Positions 15,079-24,154 of a stretch of DNA of 51,302 nucleotides are shown one piece after another. Below the pieces are notes generated by a model that searched no databases, was not told the origin of the DNA, and worked only from the letters and a program-made list of their open reading frames with translations. Source of the stretch: an uncultured Acetatifactor sp. Lineage in GTDB: Bacteria > Bacillota > Clostridia > Lachnospirales > Lachnospiraceae. The translations under genes and the position numbers were made by a program. Position 1 is the first letter of the stretch. Every line of letters starts with the position of its first letter. The stretch is taken from NCBI GenBank assembly GCA_910584435.1, contig CAJUAP010000006.1:15733-67034 (forward strand), written 5' to 3'.

Positions 15079-16809
15079 GTGATAGAACAGGGTGGGAAAA
15101 CGGACGAAAGAGAAACTTCCAAAGGAATATGGAATCCAGAAGTAAGAAGGGGTTCGGATGAAATAAGAAATCCTGGGGGAAGATGGCAGCTGAAGGCAGG
15201 ATGGAATACCGGGGAACCAGGCGCTTTTCGGAAGATATGGAATGTTTGGGAACCGGAAGAGACTGGGAAAGAGGGAATCAGACAGGGAGCATGGGGAAAA
15301 CTTTCCATTGGCAGATTTTTCCTTTTTCTTGTCTGTTTTGGGTTGATTGCCATAGGTATTTTATTATTTTATTTTCGCGTCTATCAGGTTGCGCCTGCTT
15401 TCAGCGAGATGACGTATGAGTATGGCGACAGAGTCAGCCGTGATATCGGGGATTATCTGTCGGGTACAGAATGGTCGGTGCATCTGGGAGAATTGGATTT
15501 ATCCCATGTAAACGAAGGAGAAACGGGAACCTATGAAGTATCGGTCTCTCATGGAAGAAAGCAGTTTACATATAAAATTATCATTGAAGACACCCAGGCA
15601 CCGGAGATTCGCTGGAAAGAGGGTCAGGTGTATGTGGCTCTGGGAACTACGTGTACAGTGGAGGATGTCATTAACGGCCTGACAGATGCGGATTCGGGAG
15701 CCAGAGCCTTTTTCTGGATGAATGATACGGCTTATGCCAGACTTTCGTTTGATCTCCTGGGAGAATACCAAGTTGGGATTCTGGCCAGGGATCGGACGGG
15801 AAATGAGACAAAGGGGACGGTCTCTGTTATTGTGGACACGCCGCCGGTCTTTTCCGGGATTCGTAATTTCTATGTGGTTCCGGGCAGTGAACCTGATTAT
15901 TATGAAACAGTGCAGGCATGGGATGAAGTAGACGGAGAGCTGACGGAAACAATACGGGTGGATGATTCGCAGGTAGCGTTAGACAGAGAAGGTGTATATC
16001 CGCTTCACTATGTGGCGGAAGACAGTTATGGCCTTGAGACAGTGGAGGAGGCAAGAGTGCTGGTGGCGGATGCCGATGAAATACAGGAGTTGATAGGCTG
16101 CCGTCAGATAGATTACCGGGTGGATACGATTATCGGGGCGCCGAATATTTATGATGTGGGTGTTTCAGAGTATGAAGATATAAGAGAAACGCTGGAATAT
16201 ATGCGGCCCGCGCTTGTGCAGCTCTATCATAGTACGGGAAGGGGCGGCTACAGCTCGGGGTCCGGCTATATTATGGAGATAAAGGATGATTATATCTATA
16301 TCTGTACCAATCGGCATGTGGTGGAAAAATATGACCAGTGGGATGTGTATTTCTATGACGGCACGAAACTGCCGGGAAGGAAGCTGGGAGTCAGCGAAGA
16401 ATATGATGTGGGGGTTGCCGTAGTTGCCATGGAGGATGTGCCGGATAGTTTATTGTTAAAGCTTATGACGGTTCATATTGATAGAACTTATTGGGAGAGC
16501 CTGGATCAGCAGTCCATTGAAATGGCATTGGAGCGTGTGGACAGAGCCGGCGGATTGATTCACACTGCCAGAGGGAATCTGGTCAAAGTAAAGCAGGAGT
16601 TTGACTGGTATGATAAATTGGAGCATACGGAGGTTACGGTGGAATTGGTGCATGGGGACTCAGGGTCGGCGCTGGTGGACGGTTATGGGAATCTCATCTG
16701 CATGGCATACGCTTTTTCCACAGAGCCAGTGAGATACTGGTGTGTTCCGCTGGATGGAATACTTGCCTGTTATGAAGAAATTACGGGGCATGTGCCCTAT
16801 GTATATTAG
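15079..16809 (+). CDS. Membrane-anchored trypsin-like serine protease with Ig-like domains
   Basis: A 576-residue protein from a GTG start eight bases after AGGTGA. The first ~78 residues are polar and cytosolic, then comes one membrane segment (residues ~80-98, FFLFLVCFGLIAIGILLFYF), placing the rest outside. Residues ~110-335 form two or three Ig/cadherin-like beta domains (DTQAPEIRWKEGQVYVALG, DRTGNETKGTVSVIVDTPP), as in DUF5011-type modules. The C-terminal ~210 residues are a trypsin-like domain with an intact triad: His413 (TNRHVV), Asp443 (YDVGVAVV) and Ser528 (GDSGSA). It is related in fold to HtrA/DegS-type proteases but lacks a PDZ domain. Substrate is unknown; surface protein processing or quality control is plausible. 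The next gene starts only 10 bases after its stop, so the two may be co-transcribed. Confidence 0.82.
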   Translation: MIEQGGKTDERETSKGIWNPEVRRGSDEIRNPGGRWQLKAGWNTGEPGAFRKIWNVWEPEETGKEGIRQGAWGKLSIGRFFLFLVCFGLIAIGILLFYFRVYQVAPAFSEMTYEYGDRVSRDIGDYLSGTEWSVHLGELDLSHVNEGETGTYEVSVSHGRKQFTYKIIIEDTQAPEIRWKEGQVYVALGTTCTVEDVINGLTDADSGARAFFWMNDTAYARLSFDLLGEYQVGILARDRTGNETKGTVSVIVDTPPVFSGIRNFYVVPGSEPDYYETVQAWDEVDGELTETIRVDDSQVALDREGVYPLHYVAEDSYGLETVEEARVLVADADEIQELIGCRQIDYRVDTIIGAPNIYDVGVSEYEDIRETLEYMRPALVQLYHSTGRGGYSSGSGYIMEIKDDYIYICTNRHVVEKYDQWDVYFYDGTKLPGRKLGVSEEYDVGVAVVAMEDVPDSLLLKLMTVHIDRTYWESLDQQSIEMALERVDRAGGLIHTARGNLVKVKQEFDWYDKLEHTEVTVELVHGDSGSALVDGYGNLICMAYAFSTEPVRYWCVPLDGILACYEEITGHVPYVY

Positions 16810-16819
16810 GAGGATGAAG

Positions 16820-17986
16820 ATGCTGTTTATAAGAGATGGCCTGATTCATGACGGAATTCACCGGGAAGCATTTTGCGGGGATATCCTGGTGGAACACGGT
16901 AAAATCAAGGCAGTGGAACCAAAGGGTGTTCTGACGGAGATTCCGGAAGAAGCCAGAGTGATAGAGGCCAAAGGGCTTTCGGTGTATCCGGGGTTTGTGG
17001 AAGCCCATGGGCATATCGGGCTGGATGGCTACGGCATTGGATATGAAGGAATGGACTACAATGAGATGAACGATATTGTCTGTCCTCAAATGCGGGGAAT
17101 TGACGGGGTTAAACCCATGGATCCGGCTTTTCAGAAGGCCGCAGCAGCCGGGGTTACATGCGTATGTGTGGGGCCGGGAAGCGCTAATGTGCTGGGAGGT
17201 ACTTTTACGACCATTAAGACAGTGGGCAGACGCGTGGATGACATGGTGGTGAGGGATGGCGTTGCCATGAAATGTGCCTTTGGGGAGAATCCTAAAAGAG
17301 TGTACCGGGACAAGAAGGATTCCAGCCGTATGACCACAGCGGCGCTGCTGAGGGAGATGCTGTTTCGGGCAAAGGAGTACATGGAGAAGAAGGAGGCGGC
17401 AGGAGAAGATCTTTCCAAGCGTCCGGCTTTTGACATGAAGATGGAGGCATTGCTCCCTGTCTTAAGGCGTGAAATTCCCCTGAAGGCTCATGCCCATGCA
17501 TCGGAAGACTTGTTTACCGCTTTGCGTATTGCAAAGGAGTTCAACGTGCGTATTACGTTGGAGCATGTGACGGAAGGGCATTTGATTGCAGAGGAGCTGG
17601 CGAGGGAAAATGTTCCCCTGGCGGTGGGACCCGGCCTGACCAGTGCATCCAAATTTGAACTGCGCAATAAGAGCTGGACAACGCCGGGGGTGCTGGCGGC
17701 GGCAGGCTGTCAGGTATCCATTATCACGGATTCTCCTGTCATTCCCCAGGAATACCTGCCGCTTTGTGCCGGTTTGGCAGTGCAGGCGGGCATGGATCCT
17801 TTTGCGGCGCTTCAGGCGATTACCATCAATCCTGCCAGACATGCCGGAATTGAGGATCGGGTGGGTTCGCTGGAAGCAGGCAAGGATGGGGATATTGTGA
17901 TTACGGACGGGTGCCCTTTTGAGGTGTCAACAAGGGTGAAACATGTGTTTATCAGCGGAGAGGAAGTTCCTGATGCGGATCTATAG
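16820..17986 (+). CDS. Amidohydrolase (imidazolonepropionase/dihydroorotase-like superfamily)
   Basis: A 388-residue metal-dependent hydrolase. The ATG at 16820 follows TAGGAGGA at six bases; earlier in-frame ATGs lie inside the upstream gene. It shows the N-terminal composite beta domain (LFIRDGLIHDG, GDILVEHGKIKAVEP), the metal-binding HGHIG motif near residue 60, a carboxylated-lysine-type region with AHAHASED and LEHVTEGH, the late aspartate in ITDSPVIP, and the closing NPARHAGIEDRVGSLEAGKDGDIVI. Such enzymes hydrolyse cyclic amides or imidazolones and are cytosolic. Similar proteins are usually just annotated amidohydrolase, so the substrate is not assigned. It sits directly behind the protease gene. 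Confidence 0.88.
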   Translation: MLFIRDGLIHDGIHREAFCGDILVEHGKIKAVEPKGVLTEIPEEARVIEAKGLSVYPGFVEAHGHIGLDGYGIGYEGMDYNEMNDIVCPQMRGIDGVKPMDPAFQKAAAAGVTCVCVGPGSANVLGGTFTTIKTVGRRVDDMVVRDGVAMKCAFGENPKRVYRDKKDSSRMTTAALLREMLFRAKEYMEKKEAAGEDLSKRPAFDMKMEALLPVLRREIPLKAHAHASEDLFTALRIAKEFNVRITLEHVTEGHLIAEELARENVPLAVGPGLTSASKFELRNKSWTTPGVLAAAGCQVSIITDSPVIPQEYLPLCAGLAVQAGMDPFAALQAITINPARHAGIEDRVGSLEAGKDGDIVITDGCPFEVSTRVKHVFISGEEVPDADL

Positions 17987-18089
17987 CAACAGCTCCGTGG
18001 CCTGCACGGACTGCTGCTATAGATAATGTCAGGGATACTTTACCCCTTCAGTGCCGCCGCGCAGCGGTTTTTAACAGGAGGAAGCACTT

Positions 18090-18917
18090 ATGTATCAAGT
18101 GATTGACGGAAAAAGGATTTCACAGGAAATCAAGGATGAATTAAAGGCAAAAGTGGCCGCTATGAAAGCACAGGGGGAGGAGCGCTGTCTGGCAGTGATT
18201 CAGGTAGGCAGCGATCCTGCTTCCGGCGTGTATGTAAACAATAAGAAAAAAGCGTGTGCCTATATCGGCATTGAATCCATTGCCTATGAATTGCCGGAGG
18301 AAACTACGGAAGAAGCGCTTATCGGCATAATCGGCGAGCTGAATGAACGCAAGGATGTAAACGGTATATTGGTGCAGCTTCCACTGCCGGAGCATATTCA
18401 TGAGGAGAGAGTATTGCTTGCCATTGCGCCGGAGAAGGATGTGGATGGATTCCATCCTGTCAATGTGGGAAATCTGAGCATCGGCAGGCCGGGGTATGTG
18501 TCCTGTACACCAGCAGGTGTCATTCAGCTGTTGAAGCGTTCCGGAATCCGGATAGAAGGGAAGGAATGTGTGGTGCTTGGCAGGAGCAATATTGTAGGGA
18601 AACCTATGGCAATGCTTCTGCTGCGGGAGAACGGGACGGTTACGGTATGCCATTCCAGGACAAAGAATCTGAAGGAAATTACCAAAAGGGCGGATATACT
18701 TGTGGTCGCAATCGGTAAGCCTAAGTTTGTGGACGAGAGCTATGTGAAAGAAGGAGCTGTTGTCATTGATGTGGGCATCCACAGGAACGAAAACAATAAG
18801 CTCTGCGGGGATGTTGATTTTGAACGTGTTGCACCGCATACTTCTGCCATTACTCCTGTGCCGGGAGGCGTGGGGCCGATGACCATAGCAATGCTGATGA
18901 GCAATTGTGTGCAGTAA
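18090..18917 (+). CDS. folD: Bifunctional methylenetetrahydrofolate dehydrogenase/cyclohydrolase
   Basis: A 275-residue cytosolic enzyme that interconverts 5,10-methylene-, methenyl- and 10-formyl-tetrahydrofolate with NADP. The ATG lies after AACAGGAGGAAG. The catalytic Tyr48/Lys52 pair (GVYVNNKKK), VQLPLPEHI, EKDVDGFHPVNVG, CTPAGVIQLL and the dinucleotide-binding GRSNIVGKPMAMLL are all present, as is the closing VPGGVGPMTIAML. Length is close to the usual 280-290. The gene appears monocistronic. Its stop codon falls within the first unit of a tandem repeat array, so the last residues (NCVQ) may derive from the repeat. Confidence 0.95.
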   Translation: MYQVIDGKRISQEIKDELKAKVAAMKAQGEERCLAVIQVGSDPASGVYVNNKKKACAYIGIESIAYELPEETTEEALIGIIGELNERKDVNGILVQLPLPEHIHEERVLLAIAPEKDVDGFHPVNVGNLSIGRPGYVSCTPAGVIQLLKRSGIRIEGKECVVLGRSNIVGKPMAMLLLRENGTVTVCHSRTKNLKEITKRADILVVAIGKPKFVDESYVKEGAVVIDVGIHRNENNKLCGDVDFERVAPHTSAITPVPGGVGPMTIAMLMSNCVQ

Positions 18918-19066
18918 GACAATGCAGTTGAGTGAGTGCATGCAGTGAGATAATGCAGACGAACAGTGCATGCAGTGAGACAATGCAGGTGAGTGAGTGC
19001 ATACAGTGAGATAATGCAGACGAACAGTGCATGCAGTGAGACAATGCAGGTGAATATTGCATGCAG
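18909..19066 (+). repeat. 61-bp period tandem repeat after folD
   Basis: The array is about 2.5 copies of a 61-bp unit built of two related halves (GTGCATGCAGTGAGACAATGC-type and GTGCATGCAGTGAGATAATGC-type). It begins inside the folD stop region and ends shortly before the terminator hairpin. Confidence 0.9.
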
Positions 19067-19090
19067 CAGAGACAAGAGCTGTAAAAAAGA

Positions 19091-19126
19091 AGTATTTAAG
19101 TGTGGGTGAATCTGCACTTAAATACT
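19091..19126 (-). terminator. Rho-independent terminator of the chemotaxis receptor gene
   Basis: A perfect 12-bp stem (AGTATTTAAGTG / CACTTAAATACT) with a 12-base loop is followed on the minus strand by TCTTTTTTAC. It lies about 130 bases past the receptor stop and could also stop folD transcripts. Confidence 0.75.
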
Positions 19127-19255
19127 TCCTGGTAAGATCTTCTATTTTCCTGTTCCCTATCTATTTATTATATTTGCCGGCCAAAACAGTTAGTAAACAC
19201 AATATGTATCAGATAGCAATGTATTGCATATAAGTTACCAAATACAGCAATTCCA

Positions 19256-20944
19256 TCAGCTCTTCAGCTTAAATTGTCCAACCAGTTCTTCCAAGGTTTC
19301 TGATTGTGCGGATAATTCCTCACTGGTTGCGGAAGTTTCTTCGGCTGCCGCAGAGTTATTCTGGATTACTTCTGATATCTGTTCCACTCCTGCTTCCAGC
19401 TGCTTCATGGTATCCGCCTGAGAAAGGGATAATGTACTGATTTCGTTGGTGGATTCGGCCAATGTATTGATTCCTTTGATGACAGAACCAATGGCCTGTG
19501 TTGTCCTTTGTACAATTGCATTGCCTTTATCAATTTCACGGATGACATTCTCAATTAAGTCCCTTGTATTGGCGGCTGAGGCGGCGCTGTCAGCAGCAAG
19601 CTTGCCTATCTGATCAGCCACAACCGCAAATCCCCGACCCGTATCGCCGGCCCTTGCCGCTTCAATAGATGCATTTAAGGATAAAAGGTTCGTCTGAGAC
19701 GCAATATCTTCAATTGCAGTGATAATGTTTGTAATTTCTCTGGAAGTATCGTTAATTCGTATCATTGCTTCATTCAGAAGCTTGATGTCTTCATTGCTGT
19801 GCTGTGCTTCCTCCCTGAAATTCTCCGCATTGTGGAAGGATTCCTCGGCTTTCCTGGAACTGTAGACAATGGTCTCCGTAATGCTTTGAATGGTTGCGGT
19901 CAGCTCTTCAACCGAGGCAGCCTGATCCGTAGCGCCTTCTGCCAGCGACTGTGCACTTTCTGCCATCTGTGTGGCGCCCAATGAGACCTGTTCGGAGGAT
20001 TCATGGATATTCCCCAGTGTGCCGCTTAAAGTGTCTGTAATAATCACAATGGCATCATCCAGCGCCTTAAAGTCCCCTTTGAAGTTTACATCGGTGGAAA
20101 TATTAAAATTTCCTTCTGCAATTTCGCCCAGACCTCTGGTCAGCTCTCTGATATATGTCTTAATCATATCAGTAGCTTCCAGGAAGGATTCCGTCATTTC
20201 ACCGATTTCGTCAGGGTACATTTTTTCAACCGCGATGTCCAGGCTGCCCTGTGCAAGTTTTGCAGAAGCATCTTTTACTTTGATAATAGGTTCTGCAAAA
20301 AGCTTCGCCACGAAAGAGGCAAATTTTAAAGAGATAATTGCGACAACAATAATGATTGCAATCATGGCGAATATGGCAATGACGGCGGTATAGGTCAAAA
20401 CACGGGATACCTGATTGCCGACTTCCACATTTAAGCGAATCAAATCTTCTACAGCATCTGTCAGCGTTTTCAGCGTGGGTTTACCTTCTGTCAGCAACAG
20501 TTCCAGAGCTTCGGCGTTCTGGTTGTTAGTGGCAAGTGTCCGTACTTCCCCGAATATGCTGCGGTAAGCCGGCAGCGTCTCTTCAATGGTATTCAGATAT
20601 GTCTGCTCTTCTTTGGAGGTACAATGTGCTTTTATTGTTTCAAGAGCAGCATCTGTCTTCGCAGAAATTTCGTCCAGTTCATTGGATATTTCCCGTAAGT
20701 CGTTCTCGTCATCTACAAGTATCATCTCTCGGATCAGGGCAGGTTCTTTGTTCAGATAAGTGCTGAATATACCAATCTCACCCTGGGAAAAGCCATTGTT
20801 TACCAATGCGTTTGCATATCGGGTGTCACTGTATATCATAATGATAATACCTAATATGCCTGAAATACTGGACAGAAGCATAACCAATACAAAACAATAT
20901 TTCAGTTTTGCTTCCACTTTCATTTTTTTAATCTTGTTAATCAT
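19256..20944 (-). CDS. Methyl-accepting chemotaxis protein
   Basis: A 562-residue transmembrane receptor. Membrane segments lie at residues ~16-38 and ~184-208; the ~145 residues between form an extracellular four-helix-bundle sensor (ELDEISAKTDAALETIKAHC). A HAMP domain follows, then the long cytoplasmic coiled coil with the hyperconserved hairpin tip (AIEDIASQTNLLSLNASIE, ARAGDTGRGFAVVADQIGKLA). Such receptors control CheA kinase activity, and thus swimming or another output. The ligand is unknown. It is divergent from a peptide ABC importer, so peptide sensing is an attractive guess. No che or flagellar genes are in the window. The ribosome binding site (GAAGAAG) is weak and an ATG seven codons in is an alternative. 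Confidence 0.93.
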   Translation of the reverse strand: MINKIKKMKVEAKLKYCFVLVMLLSSISGILGIIIMIYSDTRYANALVNNGFSQGEIGIFSTYLNKEPALIREMILVDDENDLREISNELDEISAKTDAALETIKAHCTSKEEQTYLNTIEETLPAYRSIFGEVRTLATNNQNAEALELLLTEGKPTLKTLTDAVEDLIRLNVEVGNQVSRVLTYTAVIAIFAMIAIIIVVAIISLKFASFVAKLFAEPIIKVKDASAKLAQGSLDIAVEKMYPDEIGEMTESFLEATDMIKTYIRELTRGLGEIAEGNFNISTDVNFKGDFKALDDAIVIITDTLSGTLGNIHESSEQVSLGATQMAESAQSLAEGATDQAASVEELTATIQSITETIVYSSRKAEESFHNAENFREEAQHSNEDIKLLNEAMIRINDTSREITNIITAIEDIASQTNLLSLNASIEAARAGDTGRGFAVVADQIGKLAADSAASAANTRDLIENVIREIDKGNAIVQRTTQAIGSVIKGINTLAESTNEISTLSLSQADTMKQLEAGVEQISEVIQNNSAAAEETSATSEELSAQSETLEELVGQFKLKS

Positions 20945-20965
20945 ATTTTACCCATTCTTCTTCCC

Positions 20966-20981
20966 TGTCAAGTGCTTGACA
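20966..20981. promoter_or_regulatory. Palindrome between the chemotaxis receptor and the peptide importer
   Basis: TGTCAAG-TG-CTTGACA is a perfect 7-bp inverted repeat 22 bases upstream of the receptor start; each arm ends in a TTGACA-like hexamer on one strand. It could be an operator or overlapping -35 elements for divergent transcription. In the rest of this 310-base gap I see only the promoter listed at 21173. Confidence 0.35.
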
Positions 20982-21172
20982 TAGCTTATAACAATATCCT
21001 GTTTTCGTTCATGGGTAACTTAAAAACAATACTATATTCATATGTCAAGGTTCTGGAAAAGCTGTGTGCAGAAAAATATTGCTGCTCTGCACATAAGATC
21101 TTTTCTACATTATATCATTTCTCTGGTATTTCGCAAGACATAACGCCTTATTTTATGTATCTAATAAAATAC

Positions 21173-21200
21173 TTGCAATCTGTTCATTCTATGGTAAAAT
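21173..21200 (+). promoter_or_regulatory. Putative promoter of the peptide ABC importer
   Basis: TTGCAA and TAAAAT are spaced 16 bases apart, with a TGG extended -10. The start codon of the binding protein follows about 50 bases downstream. Confidence 0.55.
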
Positions 21201-21254
21201 GAGGGTGACAATTGAATAATGAGAGGTTTATAAATCGAAGAGGAGAAGAGCGGA

Positions 21255-22805
21255 ATGAAAACAGATTTTCATAAGAAAAAGAAACTATCCGGTTTACTTT
21301 TTGCGGCACTTCTGATCATGGCTGTACTGGGCGGATGCGCAGATAGCACAGGAGAGTCTTCGGGGGATAATTCCTCTAGGGAACCGAAGGGTTCCGTTGT
21401 TGTAGGAATACAACAGGATATTGACAGTCTTGACCCTCATAAAGCAACGGCGGCAGGAACAAAAGAGATATTGTTTAACATTTTTGAAGGCTTGGTTAAG
21501 CCCGATGAAAACGGTAATTTGATTGGTGCGGTGGCAAGCGGCTACACAATCTCCAAAGATGGGCTGGTATATACTTTCACTTTGAGAGACAATGTGAAGT
21601 TCCACAATGGCAATGCTGTGACGGCTGAGGATGTCAAGTACTCTTTGGAGAGAGTATCAGGACTGTTGGATGGCACACCGCTGATTTCTACTATGAGCAC
21701 CATTCAGGCCGTGGATATTGTAGATGAAAAGACGGTTCAGGTGACAGTAGAAAATGCCAACACAGAGCTGATATACAGTTTTGTGGCAGCGATCATCCCC
21801 ATGGGCAGTGGTGAGACAGCAGAGGCAGTTCCTGTTGGTACGGGACCGTTTTCTTTTGTTTCTTATAAGCCCCTGGAGGGAATTGTTCTTGCGAAGTTTG
21901 CCGATTACTGGCAGGAAGGACTGCCGCAGGTGGAAGAGGTGGACTTCAAGATCGTCAACAGTGCTGACACTGCGCTGATGGAACTGCAGGGAGGAACCAT
22001 AGACCTTTACGCATATCTGACGGATTCCCAGGCACAGGCGTTGAAGGACAGCCATCAGGTGATTGCATCCGCGTCCAATGTGGTACAGGCGCTGTTCTTA
22101 AACAATGCGGTGGCGCCGTTGGATGATGTAAGGGTGCGTCAGGCGATTCTGTATGCCCTCGACAAGGAGGCGATCAACGATTTTGTAGGCGGTGGCGCCG
22201 GTACATTGATTAGTTCTGCCATGCTTCCCACATTGAAGGATTATTACGCGGATTTGAATGATACGTATGGAACCAAGGCAAATGTGGATAAGGCAAAGGA
22301 GCTGCTGGCGGATGCGGGTTACGCCGAAGGATTTGATCTGGAGATTGCCATTCCGTCCAACTATGAATTCCATATGCAGACCGGAGAGGTAGTGGTGGAG
22401 CAGTTGAAAGCAGTGGGTATTAACGCCACAATCAAGGCTGTGGAATGGGGAACCTGGCTGGATGAGGTGTACAATGGACGCCAGTATGCGGCTACCATCA
22501 GCGGAATTACCTGTGATATGACGCCCGGCTATCTGTTGAACAGGTTCCAGACTACATCTAAGAAGAACTTCATTAATTTTGCCAGTGAAGAGTACGATGC
22601 ACTGTATGTCAAGGCCCAGGAAACATTGGATTTAGCGGAAAAAGCGGAATATTACAAGCAGCTTCAGAAGATACTCTGTGATGAGGCCGGAAGTGCGTTC
22701 CTCCAGGTTCCGGCCAATATGACGGCAATCAGCAAGGAGCTTTTGGGCTATAAGTTCTATCCGGTTTATGTGCAGGATATGAGTACGGTTTATTTCCGGA
22801 AATAA
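21255..22805 (+). CDS. ABC importer substrate-binding lipoprotein (SBP_bac_5, peptide/nickel type)
   Basis: A 516-residue lipoprotein. A KKKK basic start, hydrophobic core and lipobox VLGGC give an acylated Cys28, anchoring it outside the membrane. The mature protein has the family 5 signature: SLDPHKATAAGTKEILFNIF early, then GYTISKDGLVYTFTLRDNVKFHNG, VKYSLERV, VGTGPFSFVSY and RQAILYALDKEAIN. It captures the solute, typically oligopeptides or metal chelates, and delivers it to the permease pair encoded downstream. The gene is the first of a four-gene importer set in the DppA-B-C-D/F order. A gap of 293 bases with hairpins separates it from the permeases, which probably lets the binding protein be made in excess. 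Confidence 0.93.
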   Translation: MKTDFHKKKKLSGLLFAALLIMAVLGGCADSTGESSGDNSSREPKGSVVVGIQQDIDSLDPHKATAAGTKEILFNIFEGLVKPDENGNLIGAVASGYTISKDGLVYTFTLRDNVKFHNGNAVTAEDVKYSLERVSGLLDGTPLISTMSTIQAVDIVDEKTVQVTVENANTELIYSFVAAIIPMGSGETAEAVPVGTGPFSFVSYKPLEGIVLAKFADYWQEGLPQVEEVDFKIVNSADTALMELQGGTIDLYAYLTDSQAQALKDSHQVIASASNVVQALFLNNAVAPLDDVRVRQAILYALDKEAINDFVGGGAGTLISSAMLPTLKDYYADLNDTYGTKANVDKAKELLADAGYAEGFDLEIAIPSNYEFHMQTGEVVVEQLKAVGINATIKAVEWGTWLDEVYNGRQYAATISGITCDMTPGYLLNRFQTTSKKNFINFASEEYDALYVKAQETLDLAEKAEYYKQLQKILCDEAGSAFLQVPANMTAISKELLGYKFYPVYVQDMSTVYFRK

Positions 22806-22811
22806 GTGTGA

Positions 22812-23062
22812 GAAGAAAATCTAATCGCTTGCGGCATAGGCCGCTCCGCGAAGATTTTCTACGGCGCAAGAACAGCGCCTGCTCACACGGAAGAATGCCA
22901 AGAACAGGCATTCTTCCAAGCGCGTCCTTTGCGCATTGTTTGCACCAAGTTCGTGTATTGTTTGTGGGGCGAAGCCCGCATCTTTGGGCGGTATGACAGG
23001 ATGTATGAAGAAAATCTAATTGCTTGCGGTAAAGGCTGCTTTGTGAAGATTTCTACGGCGCA
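22812..23062. repeat. Duplicated ~57-bp unit and hairpins between binding protein and permease genes
   Basis: An imperfect direct repeat occurs at 22812-22868 and 23007-23062, both starting GAAGAAAATCTAAT and ending TTCTACGGCGCA. Copy 1 folds back on itself (AGAAAATCT/AGATTTTCT; GCGG/CCGC) and is enclosed by GTGTGAG (22806) and CTCACAC (22882). A perfect 11-bp hairpin GGAAGAATGCC/GGCATTCTTCC follows at 22889-22917, without a T-tract. No gene is apparent in this gap. A role in partial termination or mRNA stability is likely. Confidence 0.8.
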
Positions 23063-23098
23063 GTATAACAGTATAATAGAAAGGAAGGGGGCGGCAGC

Positions 23099-24100
23099 AT
23101 GAAATATTTTGGTAAAAAGTTAATCACTCTCATTATGACATTGTTTCTTGTTTCGGCTGCCGCTTTTCTTGCGTTTCAGATCATACCGGGGGATGTGGTG
23201 ACGTCCATTTTAGGGACGGAGGCCACGCCGGAGCGGGAGGAACAGCTTCGGGAAGAACTGGGATTGAATGATCCGCCTGCAGTGAGGTATTTTCACTGGA
23301 TCACGGGAGTACTGCAGGGAGATTTGGGCGTCAGTTACCGCTATTCCAAGAATATGAATGAGATGATGCCGGTGGCGGAGCTGATTGGAGACAAGCTTCC
23401 GGTAACGCTGTGGCTGGCGGCTGTGTCATTGGTATTTATTGTTGTGGTATCCATTCCGTTAGGGGTGTTGTGGGCCGGTCTGTCCGATGCGGCGCATGGC
23501 AGGAGCGGCGGTGTGATGGCCGGAGCAGGGCACATTCTGGATGCGGCTCTGGGGGTTGTGACACAGGCTGCTATGGCAGTGCCGTCTTTCTTCCTTGGAA
23601 TATTGGTGACGTATCTGCTGGGTATTGTTCTTGGGCTGTTCGCACCTGGGGGATATGTGGATTATGAGAAGGATTTTGCAGGATTTCTGGGATATCTTAT
23701 TTTCCCGGCCTTATCCATTGCCATTCCGAAGATTGCCATGACGGCCCGGTTCCTGCGCAATTCCATGCTGACGGAATTATCGGCGGATTATGTGCGTACT
23801 GCTTACAGCAAGGGAGCAGGTAAGCGGCGTGTGATGTATGGGCATGTACTGCGCAATGCCATGATGCCTGTGGTTACATTCTTAGGGATGATTGTGGCGG
23901 AGATTGTAGCGGGAAGTATTGTGGTGGAGCAGGTGTTCGGGCTGCCGGGAATTGGCAGATTGTTAATTAGTTCTATTTCTACAAGAGATTTCCCGGTGGT
24001 GGAGATATTGATTCTGTATATTACTTTTGTGGTGATTTTTGTATATTTTCTGGTGGATATTTTGTATCGGGTGATTGACCCCAGAATTAGTGAGACATAA
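23099..24100 (+). CDS. ABC importer permease, DppB/OppB type
   Basis: A 333-residue integral membrane protein. The family N-terminus is clear: a first membrane helix, then FQIIPGDVVTSILG with the helix LREELGLNDPPAVRYFHWI, and LQGDLGVSYRYS. Five further hydrophobic segments follow. The EAA-type loop that docks the ATPase reads YVRTAYSKGAGKRRVMYGHVLRNAMMP, followed by VEQVFGLPGIGRLL. ATG comes after GGAAGGGGGCGGCAGC. It forms the channel with the next gene product. About 30 residues longer than minimal DppB, from an expanded loop around residues 130-145 (SDAAHGRSGG). Confidence 0.93.
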   Translation: MKYFGKKLITLIMTLFLVSAAAFLAFQIIPGDVVTSILGTEATPEREEQLREELGLNDPPAVRYFHWITGVLQGDLGVSYRYSKNMNEMMPVAELIGDKLPVTLWLAAVSLVFIVVVSIPLGVLWAGLSDAAHGRSGGVMAGAGHILDAALGVVTQAAMAVPSFFLGILVTYLLGIVLGLFAPGGYVDYEKDFAGFLGYLIFPALSIAIPKIAMTARFLRNSMLTELSADYVRTAYSKGAGKRRVMYGHVLRNAMMPVVTFLGMIVAEIVAGSIVVEQVFGLPGIGRLLISSISTRDFPVVEILILYITFVVIFVYFLVDILYRVIDPRISET

Positions 24101-24154
24101 GGGCAGAGGGCACAATTCAGGAAACATAACAAACTGTAGGAAAGGGAAGAAGCC

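Noticed and set aside
18909..19066. CRISPR array after folD
   Set aside because: Units are contiguous and similar throughout; there are no unique spacers and no cas genes.
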